This document shows positions 8,363 to 15,901 of a stretch of 33,793 bases of DNA, one piece after another (the first letter of the stretch is position 1; every line of letters starts with the position of its first letter). The stretch spans positions 502,164 to 535,956 of the forward strand of contig BJOX01000358.1 of NCBI GenBank assembly GCA_009731375.1, read 5' to 3'. The position numbers and the translations under genes are program-made. The notes beneath the pieces are model-generated. The model saw nothing but the letters and a program-made list of their open reading frames with translations, did not search any database and was not told the origin of the DNA. Origin of the DNA: Paulinella micropora (lineage: Eukaryota > Cercozoa > Imbricatea > Euglyphida).

Positions 8363-8441
8363 GCTCGCAAAAACCCCGCCGTTGTGGTAAGTGATTAAAA
8401 CAAAAATATATTTTAGAATATATAAAAGTGTTTTTGAGGTT

Positions 8442-8471
8442 GTAGGAGGTTTTTGAAAAAAAAGCTCATAC
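8442..8471. promoter_or_regulatory. ATPase leader stem-loop, homologue of the 14207 hairpin
   Basis: GTAGGAG...GTTTTTGAAAAAAAAG...CTCATAC gives a 7-bp stem with one mismatch. It aligns base for base with the hairpin at 14207-14235. A single T then precedes ACG here and ATG there. An AATATATAAAAG sequence about 20 bases upstream could be the promoter. Confidence 0.55.
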
Positions 8472-8472
8472 T

Positions 8473-9297
8473 ACGGAAAAAATTAACGATATACGAGTTA
8501 GACCAGTCAAGCAAAACGGAGATGGTGAAAAACTCGCCAAGGGATACAAGTTATTTGAGGAGCCTTATTCTAACATATTTTTGCTTGCCAGAAAAAAATC
8601 GGGGAAGACAACAGCACTGTTTGAAATCCTGAAACGAACGACGGACAAAAAGACCCGTATTGTTATTATTGCCAGCACAATACACAAAGACCACATATAC
8701 AAAGAAATGGTTAAGTTCTTCAAGAAGAAGGGAAACCCAATGGCGATATACACATATTTGAAAACGGATGGACTGTCTGTCATAAACTATGAGTTAGACA
8801 AGCTCAACAAGCCAGACGAAGAGCAAGAAGAAGGCGAGGTTGTGCGGGACGAGAAAGAAGAACCGAAGCCGAAGTTTCTTTATTTTGGTAAAGAAGAAAA
8901 GAAGAAACAGGAGGTAGGCGAAAAAGTGGAGAGACCGAGCAAATACATTACACCAGAAGTTGTTTTCGTGTTAGATGATTTGGGTAGTGGTTTAAGGGAT
9001 AAGTCCGTGAGCGACCTGCTGAAAAAAAATAGACACTACAAGTCAAAGGTGATTATGAGCTCGCAGTATCTTAACGACCTAAAACCTGAGGCGATTAAAC
9101 AGCTTGACTACCTCCTTATTTTTCCTGGGCAGTCTCAGGATAAAATAGAACTCGTGTATAAACATTTGGACCTTGGCTATGATTTAGACTACTTCATTCA
9201 AAAATATCACGAGGCGACGAAAGAGAGGTTTAACTTTTTGTATGTTGATGCGGTATCTGATGAATTACGAAAGAACTTCAATATTCGTTTTACTTAA
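8473..9297 (+). CDS. A32/FtsK-HerA-like genome-packaging ATPase
   Basis: This ATPase would drive viral DNA into the capsid. The Walker A loop is ARKKSGKT (residues 39-46 counted from 8473), with Ala where the first Gly of the consensus is usual. Walker B is VVFVLDD (residues 163-169), followed by a sensor-like IMSSQYLNDL. An acidic/Lys-rich insert (about 112-152) separates the two. No ATG precedes the Walker A motif in this frame. The frame is open from about 8446, and an ACG at 8473-8475 stands exactly where a homologous leader at 14237 has ATG. About 36 residues before the usual P-loop start would then be included, normal for this family. Either ACG is used as a non-AUG start or the start codon was lost. 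It heads the morphogenesis block. Confidence 0.88.
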   Translation, partial: TEKINDIRVRPVKQNGDGEKLAKGYKLFEEPYSNIFLLARKKSGKTTALFEILKRTTDKKTRIVIIASTIHKDHIYKEMVKFFKKKGNPMAIYTYLKTDGLSVINYELDKLNKPDEEQEEGEVVRDEKEEPKPKFLYFGKEEKKKQEVGEKVERPSKYITPEVVFVLDDLGSGLRDKSVSDLLKKNRHYKSKVIMSSQYLNDLKPEAIKQLDYLLIFPGQSQDKIELVYKHLDLGYDLDYFIQKYHEATKERFNFLYVDAVSDELRKNFNIRFT

Positions 9298-9330
9298 TTT
9301 AAATTAATTATTTTTTTCTATACAATATAG

Positions 9331-9633
9331 ATGCCAACATCACCAGTGATTATTTCAAGACCATCAGGTTATAACATCAGCTACAATCCCAGTATGCCAC
9401 AAGCAGGAGGGAAAAGAAAATCAAAAAAGAAACAAACAGGAGGGAAGGTCAACTGGAAAGCAGTCGGAAAAGCGATAGTGGATGCTAATAGGTTTATCAA
9501 GAAGAACCAATTGATTTCCAGGGGTGCTACTTTTCTGAGCGATGTCGGAGTGCCTTATGCGGACCGTGTAACGAAGGCTGCGATGAAGCAAGGATACGGG
9601 AAGCAACGAGGAGGAGCCGTTAAGTTTCATTAA
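9331..9633 (+). CDS. Small basic core-like virion protein
   Basis: This 100-residue protein is very rich in Lys and Arg (KRKSKKK) and carries three Gly-Gly sites (residues 26-27, 37-38 and 94-95) in QAGGK, QTGGK and QRGGA. Adenain-type proteases cut after Gly-Gly or Gly-Ala/Gly sequences, and adenovirus core proteins are small, basic and cleaved this way, so a DNA-condensing pre-protein matured by the nearby protease is a reasonable inference. No membrane segment is seen. The start is supported by CAATATAG immediately before the ATG. It lies 33 bases after the ATPase stop. Confidence 0.65.
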   Translation: MPTSPVIISRPSGYNISYNPSMPQAGGKRKSKKKQTGGKVNWKAVGKAIVDANRFIKKNQLISRGATFLSDVGVPYADRVTKAAMKQGYGKQRGGAVKFH

Positions 9634-9686
9634 ACCCATTTTGTATTAATCTAAACTTTATATTAATTTTTTCTCTAACATATACA

Positions 9687-10896
9687 ATGGTTGTAAAAAA
9701 ACCGCGAAAACAACGGCCCCCCAGAATATACAGAACAAAAGATGGCCGACCATATATTAAAGTAAAAGGTAAGCGGGCATATCTAGATTTTGGAAAGAAA
9801 ACCGCGGACCTATCCACACTTCAAATCGTTAAACTGTTTCTGAAATATATGAAAGGGGACAATAAAACGAAGAAAACACGAAAGACGAAGGAGCGAATAA
9901 TCAAGTCCGAATTCAATCGCCTTGAACACGAGAACCGCAATCAGATACAAAACAACCTGCTGAAAAAATATGAACTAATACACGAGCAGGAAGAAAAGGA
10001 AAAGAAGTTAAGAGAACAGGCAGAAGATGAGAAGAAAAGAATGGAGAGGAAGGAGAATGCCGACATTAAAGAAAGACAAGAAGAATTAATAAGGGAGGCG
10101 AACAGAGAGCAAAAACTTATAGAGGATGTAAAATTTGAACAAGATAGAAAAAACAATTTGATGTTATTACCGCCTTTCCAACCTCAATACATACAAGCAC
10201 CACCACAAGCACCACCCCAAGCACCACCCCAAGCACCACCACAAGCACCACAACTAGGACCACCACAAGCACCACAAGCACCCCAAGCACCAGAAGAAAA
10301 ACAGATGCCATTGAAAACAAAAGAAGAGAAAAAGGCTGAAAAGGAATTAAAAGAAAAATACATTGAATTAATGAAGAAAGCGGGCTTTACAACTAAATTT
10401 ATTAAAAGCTTGAGCAAAACAGAATTTGACAAACTTGGTAAAGGAATAGAGAAAGCGATAGCCGACGCCCAATCAGCGGATGAGCAGAAAGAACTGGCTG
10501 AACAATATAAGAAAGAATTAGAACAAGAAAAAAAACGAGCGGAGGCTAAAGCGAAACACTTTGAAATTAAAGATAAAATATCATACATATCCGCAGGTTT
10601 AAAAAATGATTACAAGTATCCGAAATTGGATATACCCAAAACTTTGGGCCCTGCTTTGGAAAAAGAAATGAAAGCTCGGGGCAAACCACCACCAAAAAAA
10701 GTTAAAGCAAAACACACGACTGCGGGTATGGCACAAGTTATAGTAGATGAAGGTATTGATTTAGGAATAGACCAGAATGAAATGAGAAAGAAACTCGCTG
10801 ATTATTTGGGAATAAACCAAGCTGGTGCTGGACCAAGAACGATTGAGGAATTAATACACAAACTTTTAACGATAGCAACAATTAAGAAATATTTAA
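9687..10896 (+). CDS. Basic N-terminus, coiled-coil and Pro-rich virion-like protein (cut by gap)
   Basis: The product has a Lys/Arg-rich start with DGRPYIKVKGKRAYL (residues 20-34), long Glu/Lys/Arg coiled-coil segments (about 70-150 and 210-295), a Pro-Gln-Ala repeat (QAPPQAPPQ..., about residues 171-205) and a conserved-looking C-terminal region ending near the gap at 10897-10906. No enzyme motif is seen. The same frame nominally continues through two gaps into the protease, but the gaps are of arbitrary length and lie next to G/C-rich hairpin arms. I therefore treat this as a separate gene whose end is hidden. A structural or core-associated role is inferred from its place between the basic protein and the protease. 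The start has CATATACA directly upstream. Confidence 0.6.
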
Positions 10897-11060
10897 NNNN
10901 NNNNNNCCCCACCACAGATGTAGAGGAAGTTCAACCGCCAGCGGGGGACTTCGTCCCCCGCACCCCCGAGGTACTTCATCTACCCAAAAATGAGCCAATG
11001 ACGGAGGAAGTTCAAACACAAAATGAGAAAGAGGNNNNNNNNNNCCCCTACCGAGGGCTA
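10897..11060 (+). other. Gap-flanked linker with G/C hairpin
   Basis: Two 10-N gaps (10897-10906 and 11035-11044) flank about 128 known bases. These contain a perfect 8-bp stem, GCGGGGGA...TCCCCCGC (10941-10961), with a CTTCG loop. The sequence right after the second gap is CCCCTAC, which matches the right arm of the GTAGGGG hairpins elsewhere. The true 3' end of the coiled-coil gene probably lies here. Confidence 0.5.
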
Positions 11061-11567
11061 ATGACGGACGAAATAGACAACATTATGAAAAAACACGATT
11101 GGTATATCGGCACGGTAGCCAGCGATGAAATAAACAAACTGAAACCAGAAAAAAGAAAGAAGTATGGATTTATAATGAATTTAGATAAGTCTAGCCAACC
11201 AGGCTCACATTGGATTGCTGTTTGGATTGACACCATTAAAGACGACACTATTGAAATCTACGACCCTCTCGCCCTCTATAAGCCGACCGAGCTATTTCTA
11301 CACCAAATGAAACAGCTTATTGAAAAGAGTAAGCCGAACACATACCTGCTTATGAAGGTTAATCAGGTTAAAAACCAAAGCGACACGACAGATACCTGCG
11401 GGTGGCATAGTATTAGGTTTTTACTTGAACGAGCGAAAGGGAACCGNNNNNNNNNNCGAGCAAAAGGGAACCGCTTTAAATTTGCCAGCGGTTGGACAGA
11501 CTTAAAAGAAAAAGAAGCAGATGAGTTGAAAACCCAGAACGGCTACGGCTTTGACACTTTCATTTAA
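11061..11567 (+). CDS. Adenain-like cysteine protease (Ulp1/C5 type)
   Basis: This is the maturation protease expected in this virus group; it trims capsid and core precursors during assembly. The catalytic set is visible: His in GSHWIAVW (codon 11208-11210), Asp in IEIYDPL (11262-11264), a Gln in the NQVKNQ segment and Cys in DTCGWHS (11397-11399). The MTDEIDNIM start at 11061 gives a protein of normal size for the family, about 165 residues. A 10-N gap at 11447-11456, flanked by a 17-base near-repeat (CGAGCGAAAGGGAACCG / CGAGCAAAAGGGAACCG), probably represents unmerged contig ends rather than missing sequence. Whether it is fused to the upstream coiled-coil protein depends on the gaps. It is followed 43 bases later by the minor capsid gene. 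Confidence 0.85.
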   Translation: MTDEIDNIMKKHDWYIGTVASDEINKLKPEKRKKYGFIMNLDKSSQPGSHWIAVWIDTIKDDTIEIYDPLALYKPTELFLHQMKQLIEKSKPNTYLLMKVNQVKNQSDTTDTCGWHSIRFLLERAKGNXXXXRAKGNRFKFASGWTDLKEKEADELKTQNGYGFDTFI

Positions 11568-11610
11568 AGTAATTAAAAACAAAAAATATATTTTTCCAAA
11601 AATAGAGGTG

Positions 11611-12423
11611 ATGGAGTATCGTGGCGGGCGAAGTAGTAATATTTACTATGTCAATAGCAAAAATAGGATAAACGGCACGGACAGTGATTTCACTCACTCC
11701 ATTGATATGAAATCGCTAGACAATCCAACACATTGTAAAATTTTACATATCTATGTGCCTAAATCGTATTATTCTGTTTCTTCGCCATACAATACTTTTA
11801 CACTTAGTGAAGATGGATTTGAGGCGCTAATTACGATACCCGAAGGAAACTACACGATGAATAACTTAAAGAATAAACTGGCCGAGGTGCTAACTGCAGA
11901 TAGCCCCAATGACTACACATATACAATAACAAGCAACAATACCAATACCGACCCAGAAGACGGCAAGCTATTATTTACCGTAGCTAACAATGGAGGCATT
12001 CAACCGCGGTTTATATTTGACGGCGAAACTCGCATTCACGAAGTAATGGGTTTTGACCGCGACTCAACATATTTCTTTGCTAACAATTCCATTAGGTCTC
12101 CAAATGTCATAATCTTGACTGGCGAAAAATTTTTGTATTTACAGTCGGACCTCGTTGGGGAAGGCGATAACCACGTGCTCCAAGAAATATACACGGCGAA
12201 TGAAATCCCGTTTGGCTCTGTTATCTATGACGGCTCGGGCAGTGAATACGGAAAACGGCTATCTACTAGTTCAAGCAATTTGTATCGGTTTTACTTGACT
12301 GACGAAAACGACCAGCCAGTTAATCTCAACGGTTTGGGTATTGTAATGACTTTGTTGATTTACCGTGAGACGAATTATTTTAATTTATTTACATCATTTT
12401 TTAATTTGTTAAAAAGCCGTTAA
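11611..12423 (+). CDS. Minor capsid (penton-type) protein
   Basis: The 270-residue protein has the single-jelly-roll minor capsid pattern of polintons and PLVs. It begins with a short basic head, YYVNSKNRINGTDSDFTHSI, has the motif VPKSYYSVSSPYNTFTL, then IPEGNYTMNNLKNKLAEVL, and ends with LNGLGIVMTLLIYRETN, matching the LxG..I.L.IY end typical of this family. It forms the capsid vertices together with the major capsid protein, which is the next gene. The ATG at 11611 is chosen over the in-frame TTG at 11551, which lies inside the protease. An AAAAATATATTTTT stretch about 20 bases upstream may be its promoter. Confidence 0.85.
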   Translation: MEYRGGRSSNIYYVNSKNRINGTDSDFTHSIDMKSLDNPTHCKILHIYVPKSYYSVSSPYNTFTLSEDGFEALITIPEGNYTMNNLKNKLAEVLTADSPNDYTYTITSNNTNTDPEDGKLLFTVANNGGIQPRFIFDGETRIHEVMGFDRDSTYFFANNSIRSPNVIILTGEKFLYLQSDLVGEGDNHVLQEIYTANEIPFGSVIYDGSGSEYGKRLSTSSSNLYRFYLTDENDQPVNLNGLGIVMTLLIYRETNYFNLFTSFFNLLKSR

Positions 12424-12457
12424 TTAATTATTTTATTTTTCTCATATTAAAATATAG

Positions 12458-12508
12458 GAACCTTTTAAAAAAGCTTCACCAAAAACTTCGGGTCGTAGGG
12501 TGTCCCTA
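12458..12508. promoter_or_regulatory. Major-capsid leader: AATATAGG, hairpin pair
   Basis: AAAATATAGG is followed by an imperfect GAACCTTTT...AAAAAAGCTTC stem (12458-12476) with a CACC tail, then a perfect 6-bp GTAGGG/CCCTAC stem (12494-12508). The major capsid ATG follows at 12528. The first stem is shared with 3323-3345 (inverted) and 14106-14133. Confidence 0.5.
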
Positions 12509-12527
12509 CAAAGCACTTACACACAAA

Positions 12528-14120
12528 ATGCCCACACAACACGGCGGAGAACTAGACTTTTCTAAAACTGACTACATCAGTGCTTCTTATCGCTTGAATA
12601 AGCTTACCCCTCGTGAGGGTTCTGTTAATATCACTGTTTCTACCGCGGGAGGACAGGAAAGCAACTTTGACCTTATCAGTCGTCCGTTTAACTTGGCTCG
12701 CTCTGTTTTGAGTTTTACTTATACCCCAGATGCGAAGGCGGCGAACTACAATAAATGCTTTATGGATTGCCTAGCACCAATCAGACAAATTCAATTGATT
12801 ACTAGGGGTGGTGTTTATCTGTGCGACATTAACGAAGTCGGAAATATCACAAAGATGATTTGGAAACCCGAAACTTCCATTGATGATTTACTAGCTTTGG
12901 AAAACCACGACAACAAATCTGGTGCTGGTTGTATGCTTCAAAAGAACAATACAACAAACGGAGCGAGTTTTAGTAATACCGCTGCGACTGAAAGAAAAGT
13001 TAGCTTGCTTGATGCTATCGCTCTAAAAGCAGACGGAACGGCTTTGACCGCTGTTGGTGCTACAAATGCTGGTGATGTTTCTGGGGCGATTACTACTCGT
13101 ATTACCGAAGTTATGACTTCATATCAAACTAAGATGCGGGCTTACTTAACTCAACCAGCAACAAATGCTCGCAGACACGATGATACTTTAATCGCAGCAG
13201 CAACTGGCACTCTTAGTGTTGTTAATGTAGCACATAGCGAGGCTAAGTATTTCTCAGGAGGAGCTATTAATACTGCCGACCCAAGTATTAATGTTAAGAT
13301 TAATCTTGGAATGCTTTACAATACTATTTTCGCTCTGGATAAAACTATTATGTTTCCAGAAATTTTGACTATGCGGATTGTTTGGCAACAGACACCCAAA
13401 ATCTTTTATTACAACGATGACCCTCTTTCTACTGGTGGAGGCACGGTCGCGGCAGCTGATTTAAATGTTAGTATTACTAATCTAAGCCTGTTCTTAGCTG
13501 TTGAAACCAATCCTGATGTAATTCAATCAATTCAACAGAAGATTATGAGCCCCGAAGGTATGAGCTTCAACATTGATTATTCTTATTTGTATAAAAATAC
13601 CGTCGGAGTGGCTTCAACTTCTCAAAATGTTATCCTTAGATTTGACAGAGGCCACGGACGACGAATTAAGAAAATTTATCACTCTGTTTTCAACACAACC
13701 GAAAATAAGAACACTGCTTACGACAATAGCAACCTGCTCGGCTCAAAGGTCCAAACTTTTTATACCACACTAGACGGAGCACGACTTCAAGAATTCAATG
13801 TTGATTGTCAAACTGGAAAACTGGAAGACTATATGTATCTTAAACCAAAGTTGGAAGGCTCTTCTTTGATGAATAGCAATGTTTATCAATACAACTGGTT
13901 TTGGTGTGATAGCTTTGACAATACCCGTCCGCTGTGGAGCAAGGACCAAAATGAAATCAGNNNNNNNNNNTTAAGTCTAGACACCGAGCGACGATGGGAG
14001 TTTATTGCTACCACTGCGAATATTGCGTCCAATCATTACACATTTGTCGTCACTCAGCAAGAAGTAAATGTTAAGAATGGCACCATTACTAGGANNNNNN
14101 NNNNTGAACCTTTTTTTTAA
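12528..14120 (+). CDS. Major capsid protein, double jelly-roll
   Basis: At about 525 residues, this has the size and position expected for the double jelly-roll major capsid protein, between the minor capsid and an attachment-like gene. The N terminus, MPTQHGGELDFSKTDYIS, is followed by a beta-rich body with RPFNLARSVLSFTYTP and a long loop region, then a second beta-rich half (MSFNIDYSYLYKN and following). A Gly-Gly at residues 6-7 could be a protease site. Two 10-N gaps (13961-13970 and 14095-14104) cut the gene. The second hides the C terminus, and the true stop is in or just after it, because the intergenic GAACCTTTT element starts at 14106; 14120 is only the nominal end of the frame. Identification is by overall pattern and gene order, not by alignment. 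Confidence 0.85.
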   Translation: MPTQHGGELDFSKTDYISASYRLNKLTPREGSVNITVSTAGGQESNFDLISRPFNLARSVLSFTYTPDAKAANYNKCFMDCLAPIRQIQLITRGGVYLCDINEVGNITKMIWKPETSIDDLLALENHDNKSGAGCMLQKNNTTNGASFSNTAATERKVSLLDAIALKADGTALTAVGATNAGDVSGAITTRITEVMTSYQTKMRAYLTQPATNARRHDDTLIAAATGTLSVVNVAHSEAKYFSGGAINTADPSINVKINLGMLYNTIFALDKTIMFPEILTMRIVWQQTPKIFYYNDDPLSTGGGTVAAADLNVSITNLSLFLAVETNPDVIQSIQQKIMSPEGMSFNIDYSYLYKNTVGVASTSQNVILRFDRGHGRRIKKIYHSVFNTTENKNTAYDNSNLLGSKVQTFYTTLDGARLQEFNVDCQTGKLEDYMYLKPKLEGSSLMNSNVYQYNWFWCDSFDNTRPLWSKDQNEIXXXXLSLDTERRWEFIATTANIASNHYTFVVTQQEVNVKNGTITRXXXXEPFF

Positions 14121-14133
14121 AAAAAGCTTCACC
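14106..14133. repeat. Dispersed GAACCTTTT...AAGCTTCACC element
   Basis: GAACCTTTTTTTTAAAAAAAGCTTCACC can form an imperfect hairpin. Near-identical copies are at 12459-12480 and, inverted, at 3323-3345. It follows the major capsid gene. Confidence 0.5.
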
Positions 14134-14206
14134 AAAAAAATTAATAAAAATTTTAGATTTATTTTTTTGATAATATAGGAACTCTAACAAAACATTTTTT
14201 GAGGTC

Positions 14207-14235
14207 GTAGGTGGTTTTTGAAAAAAAGCACCTAC
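14207..14235. promoter_or_regulatory. Perfect stem-loop one base before start codon
   Basis: GTAGGTG and CACCTAC form a 7-bp perfect stem. Inside it TTTTT and AAAAA can extend pairing, giving an almost complete hairpin. One T separates it from the ATG at 14237. AATATAGGAAC lies about 35 bases upstream. Confidence 0.6.
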
Positions 14236-14236
14236 T

Positions 14237-15487
14237 ATGAGCCACCAACGAAATTTAGTCGCCCAAAATCCAGGCGGCGACTTCGTAAATGTCAAAGTCG
14301 GGTATGATGGATATGTAGGGGGTCAAAATATGAAAACTGCCTTTGGTGAAGCATTAACCAGTTCATTAACACCAGTATTACAGGAAATTTTTCCATATAC
14401 TATCAATACAAGGGTATGGACAAAAACAGAAACGAACGCGAGCGTTTCATTTAGCAGTAATATGGCCGAATTAAAAACAACCGCTAATGCTACTGCTAAT
14501 GCCGTTATGGAAAGCAAAAGAAAAATAAAATACAGAACAGGTATGGGTGTTTTAGCCCGCTTCACTGCCTTATGGACTACTGATGAAACTAAGGAATATA
14601 TATCATTTATTGGTATAGGCGATACCGCACTACAAAATGGATTCTACTTTTATAAGGATGGTGTGGTTGGTTTCTGTATAGCGCACGCGAAAGGAGGTGT
14701 TGTTTCCTATATTCAACAAGCAACCTGGGATGACCCATGTGATGGAACAGGCGATATGCCGCTCTTGGATTTGACGAAGGGAAATGTCTTTCAAATTCAA
14801 TTTCAATATTTAGGCTTTGGGGCTATTAAGTTTTCAATTGAGAACCCCAACACAGGCGAATTCCAGCAAGTCCATATGATTAAGTATGCGAATGCCAACA
14901 CGGGTGTCAGTCTGCGGAATACAACTCTTCCATTTGTTGCTAGAATGAGAAATGATGCCGATACAGGAATACAAAGTTTAAAAACAGCAAGTTGTAGTAT
15001 GTTTATTGAGGGCGCTAACACCGTTAATTCAAGCATATCTAACGAAGCGGAAGGAAGTGAGCCAGCGAGCACTACTGAAAGCCCAATTCTTAGCATAAAA
15101 AATAAATCGCTTTTTAATGGCGGTGCTACAAATGATTCAATCGTTTATCCATCTCTCGTGAGCATATCAAACGAAGATACAAAAGTTAATATAGTGCGGA
15201 TTGTGAAAACAACTGGAACACTTACGGCGGAGAACTTTGCTGATATAAATGCTACAACTTCAATCGTGTCAAAGGATACCGCTGCGACTGCCCTCGGTGG
15301 TGCCACTATAACGGATGTCATACTTAAACTTTTTGTTAATGCTACTTCTAGCCAGCTTATTGACCTGCGAACTTACGACATACAACTTTCTCCTGGTGAA
15401 AATCTAACATTTTTACAAAAGTCTGTCGCGACTGTTAATAATGGAGGAAATGTGAGTGTTATCGTTAATTTCTTAGAAGACCAGTAG
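14237..15487 (+). CDS. Second virion surface or lectin-like protein
   Basis: The 416-residue protein has a short head (MSHQRNLVAQNPGGDF), a beta-rich central domain and a C-terminal beta-rich part. The central pattern, with WTTDETKEYISFIGIGD, DGVVGFCIAHAKGG, IQQATWDDPCDGTG, LDLTKGNVFQIQFQYLGFG and IKFSIENPNTGEF, resembles a virion-associated domain found in phages and some large DNA viruses, with concanavalin-like beta-sandwich features (inferred by eye). It may bind glycans at the particle surface. A Gly-Gly at 13-14 could be a maturation site. The stop TAG (15485-15487) is inside a GTAGGGG hairpin. Its leader hairpin is described separately. Confidence is good for a virion protein and low for the exact fold. 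Confidence 0.6.
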   Translation: MSHQRNLVAQNPGGDFVNVKVGYDGYVGGQNMKTAFGEALTSSLTPVLQEIFPYTINTRVWTKTETNASVSFSSNMAELKTTANATANAVMESKRKIKYRTGMGVLARFTALWTTDETKEYISFIGIGDTALQNGFYFYKDGVVGFCIAHAKGGVVSYIQQATWDDPCDGTGDMPLLDLTKGNVFQIQFQYLGFGAIKFSIENPNTGEFQQVHMIKYANANTGVSLRNTTLPFVARMRNDADTGIQSLKTASCSMFIEGANTVNSSISNEAEGSEPASTTESPILSIKNKSLFNGGATNDSIVYPSLVSISNEDTKVNIVRIVKTTGTLTAENFADINATTSIVSKDTAATALGGATITDVILKLFVNATSSQLIDLRTYDIQLSPGENLTFLQKSVATVNNGGNVSVIVNFLEDQ

Positions 15488-15504
15488 GGGTCTTCGCCCC
15501 CTAC
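15484..15504. terminator. GTAGGGG/CCCCTAC hairpin containing the stop codon
   Basis: GTAGGGG, loop TCTTCGC, CCCCTAC: a perfect 7-bp stem. The TAG at 15485-15487 is the stop codon of the preceding gene. Confidence 0.6.
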
Positions 15505-15552
15505 AACCCCCAACCAATAAAGCAAAAAAAACAAATACCCAACGGCGGGGTC

Positions 15553-15570
15553 GTAGGGGCTTGCCCCTAC
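15553..15570. terminator. GTAGGGGC/GCCCCTAC hairpin containing a minus-strand stop
   Basis: An 8-bp perfect stem with a two-base loop. Read on the minus strand, the TAG at 15569-15567 is the stop codon of the ExoX-C-like gene. It faces the hairpin at 15484, so two convergent genes each end in one. Confidence 0.6.
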
Positions 15571-15842
15571 AAATACTTCTTCAATTCATCTCTGGTCCTA
15601 CACCATGGTTGTTTCATTAACCATTCAATATATGGCTTGTCAATCTTTGCAATGTCTTCAAACTTCTTTCCGCGGTATTTGCCGAATTGAAATGTGTCTT
15701 TTGGTTGAGCATTTCTCTTTTCTTCAATTGCTTTGATTTTGTCGTGGATTACCTTTTGGACATCTTCCAACGAGAAGGATTTTTTTTCGCCTTCAATGGA
15801 AAGTTTTTGGAACTTCTCACACAGTCTTGTAAGGGTAGTCAT
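15567..15842 (-). CDS. ExoX C-terminal-like small protein
   Basis: This 91-residue protein has an N-terminal helical half and a C-terminal half, FQFGKYRGKKFEDIAKIDKP followed by YIEWLMKQPW (about residues 52-81). This is the FGKyrGkxxxxIxxxDpxYxxWL motif of the ExoX C-terminal/quorum-factor-like domain, seen as a small DNA-associated module in phages and viruses. No exonuclease core is present, so it is not an exonuclease on its own. The start at 15842 has a CTATATACACCCTACT leader. It converges on the surface protein gene and diverges from the lipase gene. A role in DNA replication or repair is inferred. Confidence 0.7.
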   Translation of the reverse strand: MTTLTRLCEKFQKLSIEGEKKSFSLEDVQKVIHDKIKAIEEKRNAQPKDTFQFGKYRGKKFEDIAKIDKPYIEWLMKQPWCRTRDELKKYL

Positions 15843-15901
15843 AGTAGGGTGTATATAGTAGGGGTAATATAAAAAAATAAAAAATAAATAATTAATATAG
15901 A

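Noticed and set aside
9941-10588. Minus-strand frames opposite the coiled-coil gene
   Set aside because: They are antisense shadows; composition (Ser/Phe/Val-rich) reflects the complementary strand of Lys/Glu/Pro codons.
11551-11610. Longer N terminus for the minor capsid gene
   Set aside because: It begins at TTG inside the protease gene and covers an AT-rich leader; the ATG at 11611 fits the family start.
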